Assembly: GCF_026745355.1 (NCBI RefSeq)
Contig: NC_079206.1
Coordinates: 48,734,448-48,798,447, forward strand
DNA length: 64,000 nt
Source: Beta vulgaris subsp. vulgaris
Taxonomy: Eukaryota; Streptophyta; Magnoliopsida; Caryophyllales; Amaranthaceae
Direction: 5' to 3'
Shown here piece after piece: positions 34,301 through 45,972 of this stretch. The position numbers and the translations under genes were made by a program. The notes below the pieces were generated by a model. The model was not told where the DNA came from, ran no database searches, and worked only from the letters and a program-made list of their open reading frames with translations. Position 1 is the first letter of the stretch, and the number at the start of each line of letters is the position of its first letter.

Positions 34301-35543
34301 TCTCATGTGCAGGACAAATTTGATATTGGGCTGGATGATGTTAAAGATCAAGATGAACGTGAAAAGAAAAGAAAAGATAAGAGGAAGTATATCATGACAT
34401 CTTTGAACAAATAGTATCGGAATTTTCGTGCACGTTTGAAGAGAGAATATTATGAAACTGAAGAAAATGATGACGACAGACTGAAAGAAGATAATAGGCC
34501 CCAAGTGTTGACGAAAAAGACTGGGAGTGGCTTGTATCATACTTTGGCACTCCAGACTTTCAGGTTAATGCACCCTCGTACACATAGATTTCTTTATTTA
34601 TTTTCAAGTTTTTATCATTTCACACAATTGTAATTTGTTTATATTTGAATTTAATAGAAAAAGAGTCGCAAAAACATTGACAATAGGTCATACCTTGATG
34701 CCGGACATACGGCAGGAACAAAAAGTTTTGCACAAAAAGCACAAGATATGGTAACGCGTGTTCTTTCACCATTCCTGTCCTAATTTTTGGAATAGTTACT
34801 TAGGTTTATTGTTTGCCATTCCTTCATTTTACGTGACAAGGTAATGCCGATTATTGGAATTGTACGAGGAGACTCATACCAGAAGCGACAAAACACCTGT
34901 AACTCAATCGGCACAGGACACCATGGAAACGAATATTCAAACTGGATTTTTTTTGGTTGTATTTGAAAGTATATTCCTACATGACAAGATCTTCTCCCGT
35001 TACTGCAGAATGAAATTAAGCAGCTAGTTGAGCAACGAAACAATTTGGAAACAAAAATGACTGATGAAGAAATCTATGCAACAATTAAGCCAAAACGCAA
35101 GCCAAGTGCACGTGATCGACAAAAAGGGATAAGTCCCTCAGTGACATCATTATTTGGGTCATTTAGTGAAGGAAAAAGTTTCGCAAAGAGGCTGAAGCAT
35201 CCAAAAATGAAGCTAGTGAGGCAAAGAAGGAAGCAAACGAGGTTAAGGAGAAGAACGAAGCTCTAAGTAATACAGTGAGAGACCTCGAAAGAAATCTAGA
35301 CTTATGGAACGCCCTAGAAGCCTTCATGAATTTGGCTGGATACAACATGTCCGATCTCAATATGGATGCGGTATGTCATAGATTATACCTTCAATTTAAT
35401 GCAAAACAGATTAACACATGTGCATTATTAACAATTACAAATATTAACTTCTGTATTAATACTTATGACAGTGGACCGATGAAGAGGATGAGGAAGAGCT
35501 AATTCAAAAGTCTGAGAAAAAACACAATGATGTTGAAGATTAA
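31372..35543 (+). pseudogene. TNPA-like protein (plant transposase_24 type) of CACTA-3, copy 1
   Basis: Starts MKMSKLSGKTSRKKVEGPTN at 31372 (or Met at 31378). The first exon ends at a GTATGT donor (31660). Small downstream exons include about 33159-33306 (TKTVRIRDEKELHFTGCNRL), then about 33423-33461, 33574-33685 and 33811-33875, each bounded by AG and GT. The core from 33963 reads KVDFDFSGQPIGVNRAKLSS, then KKRKDKRK, FRARLKREYYETEEN and a Trp-rich end, then KKSRKNIDNRSYLDAG and a coiled coil near 35170-35260. The stop is at 35541-35543. Frameshifts absent from copy 2 (34490, 35168 and elsewhere) break this copy. TNPA-type proteins bind subterminal repeats. Exon limits are inferred. Confidence 0.75.
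31914..32780 (-). CDS. Unidentified 288-codon ORF antisense within the TNPA first intron
   Basis: A continuous minus frame of 288 codons starts MQSPMPSEFLPSFFKIDYKL and ends TEHWWIPSNKGSYTNK. It has an acidic, repetitive middle (EAVKDIDLDDWSKIL, NAVKDILMDDTNQKEDV, ALDDILLDEGKHKH), a seven-Gly run and a basic Ser/Pro C-terminal part (QPSPKRPPTFNQKSVSD). The upstream minus sequence (32781-32870) holds short in-frame pieces such as RGRDLAMVRVLARCHSAITH in another frame. It looks like a large exon from a plant gene of a disordered, possibly nuclear protein, captured by the element. I do not recognise the family. Its antisense position in an intron of a CACTA gene argues against a normal host locus. 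Confidence 0.5.
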   Translation of the reverse strand: MQSPMPSEFLPSFFKIDYKLEEFFEAEEIFSNAVDAQDGKTDMDPSLIHDSFIRGGGGGGGRKEDREPPAFVDCAPETGAHIRDSKVLVELEAVKDIDLDDWSKILHRDVVSDLNAVKDILMDDTNQKEDVKLALDDILLDEGKHKHYEVCYDQNEDIILDGQDIEADSMTLISDTLIKQNIKVDLFDSSMVERLDTKQIVEDGEVEKRSDCKSPQCKLNGDVTKQKQERVLQPSPKRPPTFNQKSVSDSALVKLRGKLQETAGDKSGKQKLTEHWWIPSNKGSYTNK

Positions 35544-35639
35544 AGATATTTGTTAGATATCAGTATTAAGGTGACCCAGGTTTCTCCTTATCTTTTTTTT
35601 AAAAAAAAAATCATTGGTGACTCTATAATAATGGTTATT

Positions 35640-35870
35640 TTGATGCGTTGTTGTTCTGCTGCTATGCTGCTGTTCTGCTGCTGCTATGCTGCTACTGCTA
35701 TGCTGCTATTCTGCTGCTGCTGTTCTGCTGCTGCTATGCTGCTGTTGTTCTACTGCTGCTGCTGCTATGTCTCTGTCTGCTTGCTGCTCGCTGTTGTTGT
35801 TCTGTTGCTGTTCTGCTGCAGCTGCTATGCGTTGTTGTTCTGCTTTTGTTTTTTATGTTGATCTGCTGCT
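35640..35870. repeat. Degenerate CTG/TGC trinucleotide tract, copy 1
   Basis: Interrupted GCTGCTATGCTGCTGTTCTG units fill about 230 bases. They open all three plus frames as poly-Leu, Cys or Ala, which are not genes. It lies just after the TNPA stop, within its 3' end. Copy 2 is at 51403-51640, with a different number of units. Confidence 0.85.
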
Positions 35871-36349
35871 GTTCAAGTTGAAGTTAATATACTGGTGTTT
35901 ATATATTATATGTTCAAGTCCATATACTGGTTTTTTTCCAATAATAATGGTTATTATGTTCTAAGGATTATGGTTTTGTTAGTGGTTATTATGGGTTTGT
36001 GTCCTAAGGAGTATTTTGTTAGTGGTTCATATACTGGTTTTTTTCCAATAACAATGGTTCAAGTTCATGTTCTGCTATTATGCTTCTGTTCTGATGTTGT
36101 TGATCTGCTCTGCTTTTATTCTTCTGTTGTTGTCTCTTATTTCTGTTGTTCTCATGTTGTTGAGTTTGTAAATTAAAGTTTAAACTTTTTGGGTTGCTGG
36201 ATTTTGAGGATATAGGATTATGAATCGGACGCGAGTCCTAAATTAAGTTTTAGGCGGTCCGTATTACAAAGGAAACTCTCCGAATTTTCTGTAGAATTTT
36301 AATAACATATCTAGTTGTTTAAAATATTTGAGGATCACTTAATATAGTT

Positions 36350-36430
36350 TATTAGAGTTAGAGGTTCTAATATATTCATTGGATTCTAAAATTTTAGTAA
36401 GTTAAGCGTTAGAGGTTCTAATATATTCAT
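36350..36430. repeat. Short tandem duplication in CACTA-3
   Basis: The phrase GAGGTTCTAATATATTCATT occurs twice about 50 bases apart. The same pair is present in copy 2 near 52138-52220, so it predates the block repeat. Confidence 0.75.
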
Positions 36431-36559
36431 TGGATTGTAAAAGTTTAAATATTCGACTTTCCATGACTTCTTTCTCCTTTTCTTTTATTTTTCTTTTCGC
36501 AATAATCTTAAAATATAAAATCAGTCAGCTTCAAAATGTTAGTTCCGCTCCAACCACAA

Positions 36560-37170
36560 TTCAAGTGGCACTAAAAATATCTTTAGATACAACAATAATT
36601 TATGTGATGCCAAAAAATGGCTATAGAGACAACAAATTCATCTGTGACACTAAATACATGGCTTTAAAACATAATAACTACAATTGATGCTAAATAAGGT
36701 TATGGAGACAACTAAATTCATGGACGCTAAATACATCTTTAGAGCAACTAACTCACCATGCTAAACAAATGGCTTAGAGACAACTAAATTCATGTGACGC
36801 TAAATACATGGTTTTTAGAGACAACTAAATACAATTAATGCTAAAACAAATGGCTTTAGAGACAAAAAAATTCATGTGACTCTAAATACATGGCTTTAGA
36901 TGCAACTAACTACCGTTGATGCTAAAAAAAATGGCTTTAGAAACAACTAAATTTATGTGATGCTAAAAATATGGATTTAGAGACAACTAATATTCATGTG
37001 ATGCTAAAAAATGGTTTTAGAGACAACCAACATACATGTGATGCTGAAATGTATCTTTAGAGGCACCAGAATATATTTGACACTAAAAACCATATAATTT
37101 AGAGGCAACTATGGTTATGTGATGCTAAAAGGGGGTTTCAGAGGCAACTCAGCCAGATGATGTGCCTCTA
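36560..37170. repeat. CACTA-3 right subterminal repeats, copy 1
   Basis: About ten degenerate direct units of roughly 60 bp based on GGCTTTAGAGACAACTAA and TTCATGTGATGCTAAA, running to the terminal GTAGTG. Likely transposase-binding subterminal sites. Copy 2 is at 52350-52960. Confidence 0.82.
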
Positions 37171-37194
37171 TATCCATTTTTTTTTGTAGTGCTC

Positions 37195-37781
37195 TCAACC
37201 CTCTCTTCACTCTCTCATCTCTCTTAACCTCTCTAAACACGCCAATTCGCCTCATGTCAACCTTCGCCTTCTGTCAACCTTGTGCGACCCGACGAAGCCG
37301 ACGCGACCATGTGCGATTCCAATTCGCCACCTTCGACGAATCTCCGGCGAGTAAGGTGTTCGATTCTTCGAGATGCGTGTCTTGATTTGCGTAATTTCTT
37401 CGGTTGAGGACGGTCGTTGATGGCTCGCTGAGAAGCAATGAAGACCGTTCAATTCGTCGATCGCTCGAGTTTTCCTTCGCTTCTTCAGTTTGTCGACCGC
37501 TCGAGTTCTTCTTCGCTTCTCCAGTTCGTCGGCCGCTCGAGTTCTTTCTTCTCTCATCGTTCTTTCTATTCAGATCTATTGCGAATTTAGGGAGTGAATT
37601 GATTCGAATCAAAGATAATAATTTTTTTAATTTTGTACAAAAACAAGAATATGGTTATTGTTTGATAGAAAATAAAACACTATTAATTTTTTGTCATACA
37701 AAATAATCCTCTATCGCACCTGTTTTCACTATTGCACACTTGTTATTAGATGCTCATACGTTAATGTCTTACTGTGCTTAG
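37195..37781. other. CACTA-2 sequence upstream of the alkenal reductase exon, copy 1
   Basis: After the CTC target site comes CT-rich sequence, then a GC-rich stretch (37240-37560) with overlapping open frames on both strands rich in Arg and Ser, none recognised. It may be a captured 5' UTR or exon. The 3' end is AT-rich and leads into an AG acceptor at 37780-37781. The same stretch recurs at 52988-53568. Confidence 0.45.
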
Positions 37782-37823
37782 GTATTTCCCGGAGGGTATC
37801 GACATTTATTTCGAGAACGTTGG

Positions 37824-40266
37824 TGTAACACCCCGATAATTCTCTTTTTCTAGAAAATACTTTATAATATAAAACTTAGAGAATTACCCAGGCATTATCG
37901 CCCGTGTGAAAACGTTTCGGCTTACTCAGAATTTTGCAGCGGAAAACTTACTAAAACAAAACCAACTTTATTGAACTTATGAAATAAGAGTCAAACAATG
38001 TTTGAACTGAAACACACCAACTCAAAGCTAAAGTCTGAAAATATAAACTCCTAGAAACAACTTAAATACTACTATCATAAAAGCTCTCCATTCCAGATTC
38101 CCCAATGTATGCATCTTCGAACCTGTAATGTCAATGCTTTATTGACTCTGCTCCCCCAAGGATCACCACAGGATCAATAGGCAAAGCCATGATCACACAC
38201 ACAAACACGACGTAATCAGCAAAGCTGAGTACTACATATCAGACAAAAACATCCTAAACATGATACTACACATGAATTTGCAGGGATAAATAACAACATA
38301 AATAAGTAATACTCTGCAGACGACTTTTACTGAACTAAACTTAAATTAACTTTTTATCACTTTAATGGAATAGTTATTAGACGAGTTGTCCTGCCAATAA
38401 AAATGAAATGGGGGCGCGACTCCAATTTCAGAGTGACCTGCGATATCGAGGAACCTTTGAATAAAAGGGATGGTGATCAACCCATCCTAGAAAAGCTATG
38501 GCACGCTCACCATAACCCAACCCTTATGTCCAACTCTAGACGTGCACTAGTCTAAAGTCTATAACTTATTCTCGTTTCACTTTACGTTGCATTCCTTTTA
38601 ATACTTGTGATGACACCACAACAACCAAATAATACACAATTCATAATCACATAATCACAACAAAATTCCTTTTATCTTTAGATTAACAAGTGTTCACAAC
38701 TTATCAATCAAGACTCCCTTTTATTTCTTTTTATCCTTTGTTGAACCCAGCCAACAGAAATCCGTACCTTTACATAGGTATAACCAACTTACCAAATAAG
38801 ATCCCGGTTCTTATAAGATAAATTAATAACTCAAAGAATCCATGATTCCAATTTACTTAATTAATTCACTCACGAATTAATACCAAATAACTTAATTGCT
38901 TGCATCAAACTTCCATACAAACAAGTCATACTTCAACATATTCTTAGTTTACATGTAGCACAAGCAAATAACATGTAAAGCAATCTCAGTAAATCATATA
39001 TATGAACACAAGGTCCTATACATGATACTAAAATAAAAACATCCCTAGAGCATGTTTCTAAACCATTTAGCACGTAGACTATGTACGTACCTTGTATAAA
39101 CGAACGGTAGGCCACTTTTAAGCACTAAAAGTCCCCTACAGTGAATTCTCCGCCTAAACAACAAAAATCGAATAAATACTTGCTAAAAAAATACAGCAAC
39201 TTTAAAATCCCAAACCCTTTTAAACTTCTTTAAAAATCGTTTTATAATTTAAACTCTCATTATTTTTAATCCCTAGTATAGATAAACTATTCTAGTGATT
39301 AAAAACATTAAAAACCTTAAAATATTAACTTTCTGAATTTCCAGCACTATAAAATTTTCTAAACCTTCTGAAAATATTTTAAATGCATATAAAAATCGAT
39401 TCCAATCAAAATTCATATTCATACTTTAAATATATGCGATTTCTAGTGATTTAAAACCCTAAAAATCACATCTTTCATGATTAAAAATAAAAATAATAAA
39501 TCTGAAATTTTTTTTTATACATATGATCCGAAATAATATTTCATAATAAATAATAACTCAAATCAAATCATGCATATAATAATAAAATAATAATAAAAAT
39601 TGAACTTTAATGGAATCTTAAAGGAGAAGTAAAGAAAACAACCAAAATAAGAGGAGGAAGAGGGCGCCGGACTGAACAGCAGCAAGGACGGCGGCAGCAG
39701 TTTTTCGGCTTCAAAAAATATGTTGTGACGTTTCTTGTTCAACAAGAAACGTTACTTAGCGAAGAAGAAACGATTTTTGAGAGAAAATGAATCACGCACA
39801 AGAGGAAGAGGAGAGAGAAAAGTCGAGTGAGAGAGAGAGAATTCGAAATCACGTGCAAGGAGGAGAGAGAAAATAAGTGTAGGGCAAAAATTGGGTTTTA
39901 GGATATTTAAATAGGCTAATCCTATTGGGCTTAGGAAAAGGATTTCAATAATTAAAACTTTGATGACTAACAAGATGGGCTTTTAGGACTTTAGTCATCA
40001 AAATCCTTTCCCTTTTTATTTCTTTTGGGCTTTCGATTCCATTAAGTTTCTTTTCAATATACTTTTAATAATTAAACTCTTATTTAAAAACTGCTTAATT
40101 AAAATTTACAAATTTATTAAGCTAGAAAAATATTTTTAGTTGACTTTTAAAATAGTCAACCCTTTTTAAAAGTCAAATCATTTTCCAAACTCATTTGGAT
40201 TTAAATATAATTACATAAATACTTAAATATATTTATGAAAATCCTTTAAAAATGTGGGGGATTACA
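37824..40266 (-). repeat. LTR on the left (3' LTR in coding orientation)
   Basis: Begins TGTAACACCCCGATAATTC and ends GTGGGGGATTACA on plus, with TG/CA ends in either orientation. It is 2,443 bp, 40 bp shorter than its partner because of many scattered one-base gaps. Confidence 0.93.
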
Positions 40267-40290
40267 GTCTACCCCCCTTAAAAGAAGTTT
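40267..40290 (-). other. Polypurine tract of the chromodomain element
   Basis: On minus the sequence is TTTTAAGGGGGGTAGAC directly before the LTR start TGTAATCCCCC. It marks the 3' LTR side and confirms minus-strand orientation. Confidence 0.75.
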
Positions 40291-40539
40291 CGTCCCGAAA
40301 CTTAACACAAAACCCTCTGTTTTCGAAAGTTGAACTCATCATTTCGAAAATTTTGAAGAAAAGAGTGCCTCTGTGCACTTTCCCATTTTTAAACACTTGT
40401 GTTACTTAGAACACTTTTCTTATGCGGAGACTCTACTTCTTTTGCACTAACATGTGCAAATTGCCCAACATAGGCATACATATACATGAAAATCATAAAA
40501 ATAGACAAAAAGCGCGAAATTTATCGCATTCTACCCCCC

Positions 40540-41930
40540 TTAAAGAAAACGAGTTACGCCCTCGTAACTCACCTCAAGGAATAGGTCTGGATACTTTTTC
40601 TTCATATCCTCTTCGGCTTCCCACGTTGCCTCTTCTGACTCGTGGTTAGACCAAAGAACTTTGACAATATGCATCCTTGTTACGCGTACTACGCACTTTC
40701 CTGTCGAGAATCTTGACAGGTCTTTCCTCATAAGTGAGGCTACTATCTATCTGACTCGTTCAGGCTCTAACACATGGCGCTCATCAGGGATATAGCGCTT
40801 CAATTGGGATATGAAACACATCGTGCATCTTTTCAAACTCCATTGGCAAGCCAATCTATAAGCTACTTTCCCAATGCGCTCCAAAATTCATATGGGCCTA
40901 CATATTTAGCACTCAGCTTGCCCTTTTTCCCAAATCTCATAACGCCTTTGGTGGGTGATACTTTCAGGAATACTTTATCACCTACAGCGAACTCATCTTC
41001 GCGCCGTTTTAAGTCTGCTAACTCTTCTGCCTATCTTGCGCAGCTTGAATTCTAGCCTGAATCAATCTAACGTTCTTGACGGTCTCCTCAATGAATTCTG
41101 TCCCCAAAACTACATTCTCACTATAGTCTTCCAGCAAATGGGACTTCTACACTTCCGTCCATATAACGCCTCAAAAGGTGCCATCTTGATACTCGCATGG
41201 TAACTATTATTGTAAGAGAACTCAATCAAATCTAATTGGTCCTCCCAACTTCCTTGAAAATCTATAGCACAAGCTCGCAACATGTCTTCCATAGTTTGGT
41301 TAGTCCCTCAGTCTGACCATCGGTCGCAGGGTGAAAGGCGGTACTCATCTTTAATGTTGTCCCAAGGTTTGCTTGACCTTCTTCCAAAACTTAGATAGAA
41401 ATCTAGAGTCACGGTCTGAAATAATGTCCTTTGGGACTCCGTGCAATCTCACTACATGCTTGATATAGGTTGTAGCGAGTTGCTTCTTCTTCCATGTCTC
41501 CTTAATAGGTATGAAAAGCGGACTTGGTCAGTCTATCCACTATAACCCAAATGGTATCATTTCCACTCCTCGACTTGGGTAAGGCAGTCACAAAGTCCAT
41601 AGAAATCGAATCCCACTTCCATCCAGGAACCTCTAGTGGTTGGACTGTCCCCATGGGCCTCTTATGGTCTATCTTCACTTTCTGACAGGTTAGACACTTA
41701 GACACATACTCGGCTACCTCGTTTCATGTTCGGCCACCAATATATCACCTTTAGATCCTTATACAGCTTGTCACCCCCAGGGTGCACAGAATACGGAGTA
41801 TTATGCCCTTCATCCATAAGACGTCTCTTTAGATCGTTACACTTCTGTGGTACACACCACCGTCCCTTAAAACCTTAGACTCCCATCTCATGAATCTTGA
41901 AGTCTACTCTTACCTTGCTTCATTTTCTCT
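40540..41930 (-). pseudogene. pol: Integrase and chromodomain of the LTR element, broken
   Basis: Minus-strand pieces: [20 protein letters not shown] with [14 protein letters not shown] and [13 protein letters not shown] (41705-41502), giving the end of the zinc-binding domain and the first catalytic Asp. [20 protein letters not shown] and [15 protein letters not shown] follow (41292-41110), the usual integrase C-terminal core. At the far end (40731-40540) is a chromodomain-like HIVKVLWSNHESEEATWEAE with EEDMKKKYPDLF. The chromodomain may direct insertion to particular chromatin. Frames shift repeatedly between the pieces. Confidence 0.88.
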
Positions 41931-41940
41931 TTTATCTTAT

Positions 41941-43431
41941 CTAGATGCTCATCCCCAACTTGACCCTCAATGATCTCATCGAAAATGACACTCCCAAAGA
42001 AAGATTACTGAGTCTAGCCTCACTTTCCCCAGGATTTAAAATTTCTAGGTTCAACCTTTGCATATCTCTACACAACTCCTCAGGACATATCAAGTAACTC
42101 AAGCTATGACTCGATTTTCGACTCAAGGCGTCAGCAACCACATTGCTTCCCCTCATGATACTGGATGTCTAGATCGTAATCCTTAATCAACTCTAGCCAT
42201 CTCCTTTGTCTCATATTCAAGTCTTTTTGGGTAAATATGTACTTCAAGCTCTTATGGTCTGTAAATATCTTGCAAGTTGCCCATAAAGATAATGTCTCCA
42301 AATCTTCAAAGCAAACACTATGGCAGCTAATTCTAGATCATGGGTAGGGTAATTAGCCTCATAAGGTTTCATTGACGCGATGCATAAGCTATTACCTTAC
42401 CATTCTGTTGCAACACACAACCCAAACCATTCTTCGAAGCATCACTATAGACCTCAAATCCCTCATTCCTCAGGTAGGGTTAAGACAGGTGCAGTGGTTA
42501 AACGATCTTTCAAGATCTGAAAGCTTCCTCACACTTCTCATTCCACTCAAACTTGGACTCCTTTTTCATCAAATTAGTCATAGGTCTTGCTATCTTGAGA
42601 AATCTCTCACAAATCTCCTATAATAGCCAGCTAAACCCAAGAAACTCTAATGTCAGTCACACACTCTTTGGAGTTGGCCACTCACTCACAGCTTGAATCT
42701 TAGCAGGATCTCCGAGACTCCTTCCTTAGACACAAAATGACCCAAGAATGCTACTTTCTCCAAACGAAACTCACACTTAGAGAACTTGGCATATAATTGG
42801 TTCTTCCTCAAGGTTTCCAAGATAATCCTCAAATGTTCATCTATGCTCGGTTTCATTCCTCGAATATATCAAAATGTCATCAATGAAAACCACTACGAAC
42901 TTATCTAAAAACTCATGAAAGATTCTATTCATCAAATCCATAAATATAGCAGGAGCATTTTTTTTTTTAACCCAAATGGCATTACAGTGAACTCGTAGTG
43001 ACCATAACGCGTTCTAAAGGCAGTCTTAGGTACATCCTTATCAGCTACCCTCAATTGGTGATATCCTGAACGTAAGTCAATCTTCGAGAACACACTAGCT
43101 CCATTCAATTGATCGAATAGGTCATCTATTCTAGGCAAAGGGTACTTGTTCTTAATGGTAACATTATTCAACTCCCTATAGTCGATACATAACTCATACT
43201 CCCATCCTTTTTCTTCACGAACAAAACAGGAGCTCCCCAAGGCGATGCACTAGGTCTGATATAACCCTTATCCAAAAGTTCTTGCAATTGCGTCTTTAAC
43301 TCACTCATCTCAGGAGGTGCCATTCTATAAGGTGCCTTAGATATAGGTGCAGTTCCAGGAACTAAGTCTATGGTAAACTCAACAGCTCTTGCAGGCGGCA
43401 TACCTGAAATTTCACTCGGAAATACGTCCAT
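41941..43431 (-). pseudogene. pol: Reverse transcriptase and RNase H of the LTR element, broken
   Basis: 43431-43168 encodes the start of RT ([40 protein letters not shown]). 43240-42932 continues ([46 protein letters not shown]). The catalytic YIDD-type region near 42870-42890 and the RNase H down to about 41941 are in fragments; [15 protein letters not shown] near 42150 marks the RNase H end. At least four indels break the frame. Confidence 0.87.
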
Positions 43432-43439
43432 AAACTCAT

Positions 43440-44420
43440 TTACTATTGGAACATCCTCAAGTTTTAACTCAGCTTCTTACTCACATCTTGCACGCTACAG
43501 AAAAAGCTCACACCCCTTTCTCATCAACTTCTGCACTTGCATAGCAGAGATCACTCCAAATTCTTGGTTTCCCAAATCGTCTATATGAGGTCAATTTTCC
43601 CGAAGGGTTTCTCAACACTACTTTTGAACTTCACAATCGATCCTGGCCTTGTAAATCAAAATATTCATCCCAAGAATCACATCTAGGTCTCCCAAATTAA
43701 TTCTATTAAGTCAGACGGAAATACAAAGTCTCCTATCTTTAAAGGCAATTTCTAACAACTTCGTATACCTTATGATTTCTCCAATAGGTATGCTAATAGG
43801 CAAATCAACACTTCAAAATCTACTAAACCCAATTGAATTTCCTCAATCAAGCTTGCTCAAATCATTGAGCCTTTAACTCCTCAGTGGCTATTACTTCAAG
43901 TGCAAATCTAGACAACGCTATGAACTTGCTATAATACTTAGAGATAGTCATACTTCTCATCCTAAGGTTTATAAACTCTAGTTTCCTCATAAAAGCAGGG
44001 TAAAACTTTTCTCTTAAAGCAGCAATAAAGGATTCCCAAATAAACTCTTTCATAATACTGAGTCTAGTCTCATTCTCTTTCTACTATAAGTCAGTCTCAT
44101 CTTTCAGATATAGTAAACTTGACCTACTTTCACACTCTCAGGACAGTTCACAGCCCCAAAAATCTTTTCAAACGCCCTAATCCGACTCTCTAAGAGGATA
44201 GGGTCAGCTTACCCCTTAAGGTACGACAGTTTAATCTTAGCTAGTCTCTCAAACATGTCCCAGCAGAATCGGGACACTCAACTTTTTCGAGTCAAATTCT
44301 TTGCCAAAGGCGAATAGCAGAAGCTAAGGCATCATTATTGTTTGACGCTCTACTTCGCGACTGAAATCTAACGTAATCTACTTTGGTTCCAGCATAACTT
44401 ACATGTCCATCTAATAAGGC
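43440..44420 (-). pseudogene. gag: Gag and protease of the LTR element, broken
   Basis: 44053-43862 encodes a gag segment (FIAALREKFYPAFMRKLEFI, LRMRSMTISKYYSKFIALSR). 43860-43440 should hold the zinc knuckle and protease, but only scattered fragments are readable because of frame breaks. Gag N-terminal sequence extends to about 44420. Upstream sequence to the PBS shows no frame. Confidence 0.7.
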
Positions 44421-45957
44421 AACATTTGATTTGATCATTAAAGATCGCATCAACAAACAATTTCCACTAAGTTCAACATGAATGTTCTCTAATAATCACA
44501 TAATCCATGTAAAATATATTCACATCAACGTGCAAGTAGAAACAAGCAAGCAAGAATATAATCACATGATGAAAAAATAATAAATAAAAAAATTTCCCAT
44601 CACGTGCCCAGAATAAATTCTTACTCACTCATATAAAGAAATAATAACTTCTATTCCTCAATCGATAATAAGAATATTCTCCCAATCCAAAATAACCAAC
44701 TTATTCCTCAAATATAGAATAAGGAAATTTAAACCATTATAGCTTGACTACTTTCCAACAACTAATCTTAAACATAAATAAATACTCTATGGATTACACA
44801 TCATTCTCATCCTTATTTCCTTTATACGGAGTAAACATTTCATCTCCAAAGTCTCCAGGGTAATCACTATAATAATAATAATAATAACAATAATAACTTG
44901 AGTTCCTAGATCTAGTAGATCTTCAAATACTTTTGGATTGATGTCCATTTCATCCATCTCTAAAACACTCACATCGCTCAGATAAAGTCTCCAAATAACA
45001 TTGTAGATGTCCTTTCAAGTTTGCACTCTAGTACAATCAAACTCTTGAATTACTTCATATCGCTAACAGGGATACCTACTTTTAACCATAATGCATAATG
45101 ATCTCAAGCTATGTAACTATAACTTCAGGCTCATACATCGAACATTCTCATCATCACTCAATATAATTGGGTTATGATAGCTTCCTACTCTATTAACTTT
45201 GCCTGACAATTCTATTAACTTGTCTGGCAGACATGGTTAGGGATCTACAACAAATAAACCATAATGGTTTAGCACTCTTTCTAACGTGTTCCCACAAATA
45301 ATCAAGAGGTAAACAAAAACAAAGGCATGTAAAATATAACACCTTAGCAGGCAAGAAGGATATAACAGTTAGCAGGGAAGAAACATTCATGCATCATAGC
45401 AGGGAAGAAAAATAATAATGCACTTATTTGCAGGGAAGAAAATAATATGATGCTGAACTAATTTTCAATGCAGGCATATAATATTTCTATCCTATATGCC
45501 CTTCTATACTACCCATTCTCACAATGTCATTCTATAAACCTTAAAGGATGAAAATAATGCAGACTTTTTAAATAACATTACTTTTGTGCCTAAATAAATT
45601 TTCTAAAAAAAAAAATTTCGAACTCAAACATTCGAAAAAAAAATTTACTCGACACAAATTTTTTTTTTTTTTTTTTTTTTTATTCGGCTCCAAAAAAAAT
45701 TTCCGAAAAACGAAAACGAAAGAATTTCGAACTCCTCGACTTTCGGAAAACGAAATTTCGAACCTAATTTCCGAAAAAAATTTCGGTTCTAAAAAAAAAT
45801 TTTGATCCTCAAAATATTTGTGTTCATCTTTCGAAATGAAACGTAGGAGCATACTTAAGGTTTCCTTCAAATAACCCATAAGCTAGGTAACTTAAGAAGC
45901 TAAAGTCACTTAATGAACTAGTTAGTTAGGCGCCTATAAGTCTTAAACTAACCTAAA
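44421..45957. other. 5' untranslated internal region of the LTR element
   Basis: Non-coding, AT-rich leader between the primer-binding site and gag. It includes an ATA repeat near 44870-44895 and a long poly-T run at 45659-45682 amid A/T-rich near-palindromic sequence (45600-45800). Confidence 0.5.
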
Positions 45958-45969
45958 GCTCAGATACCA
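45958..45969 (-). other. Primer-binding site, initiator Met tRNA
   Basis: On minus, three bases (AAG) after the LTR end comes TGGTATCTGAGC. It matches the classical plant initiator-Met site TGGTATCAGAGC at 11 of 12 positions. Confidence 0.8.
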
Positions 45970-45972
45970 CTT

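Noticed and set aside
35550..35964. Several overlapping Leu/Cys/Ala-rich plus-strand ORFs (also 51311-51939)
   Set aside because: All arise from a degenerate CTG tract that opens every frame; composition is pure repeat.
25902..37191. Reading CACTA-2 and CACTA-3 as one element
   Set aside because: They have different terminal sequences, different subterminal motifs and separate 3-bp duplications (AAG versus CTC).
37252..37706. Arg-rich overlapping ORFs on both strands (also 53043-53452)
   Set aside because: GC-rich non-coding sequence; frames on both strands are equally open and unrecognised, and they change with indels between copies.
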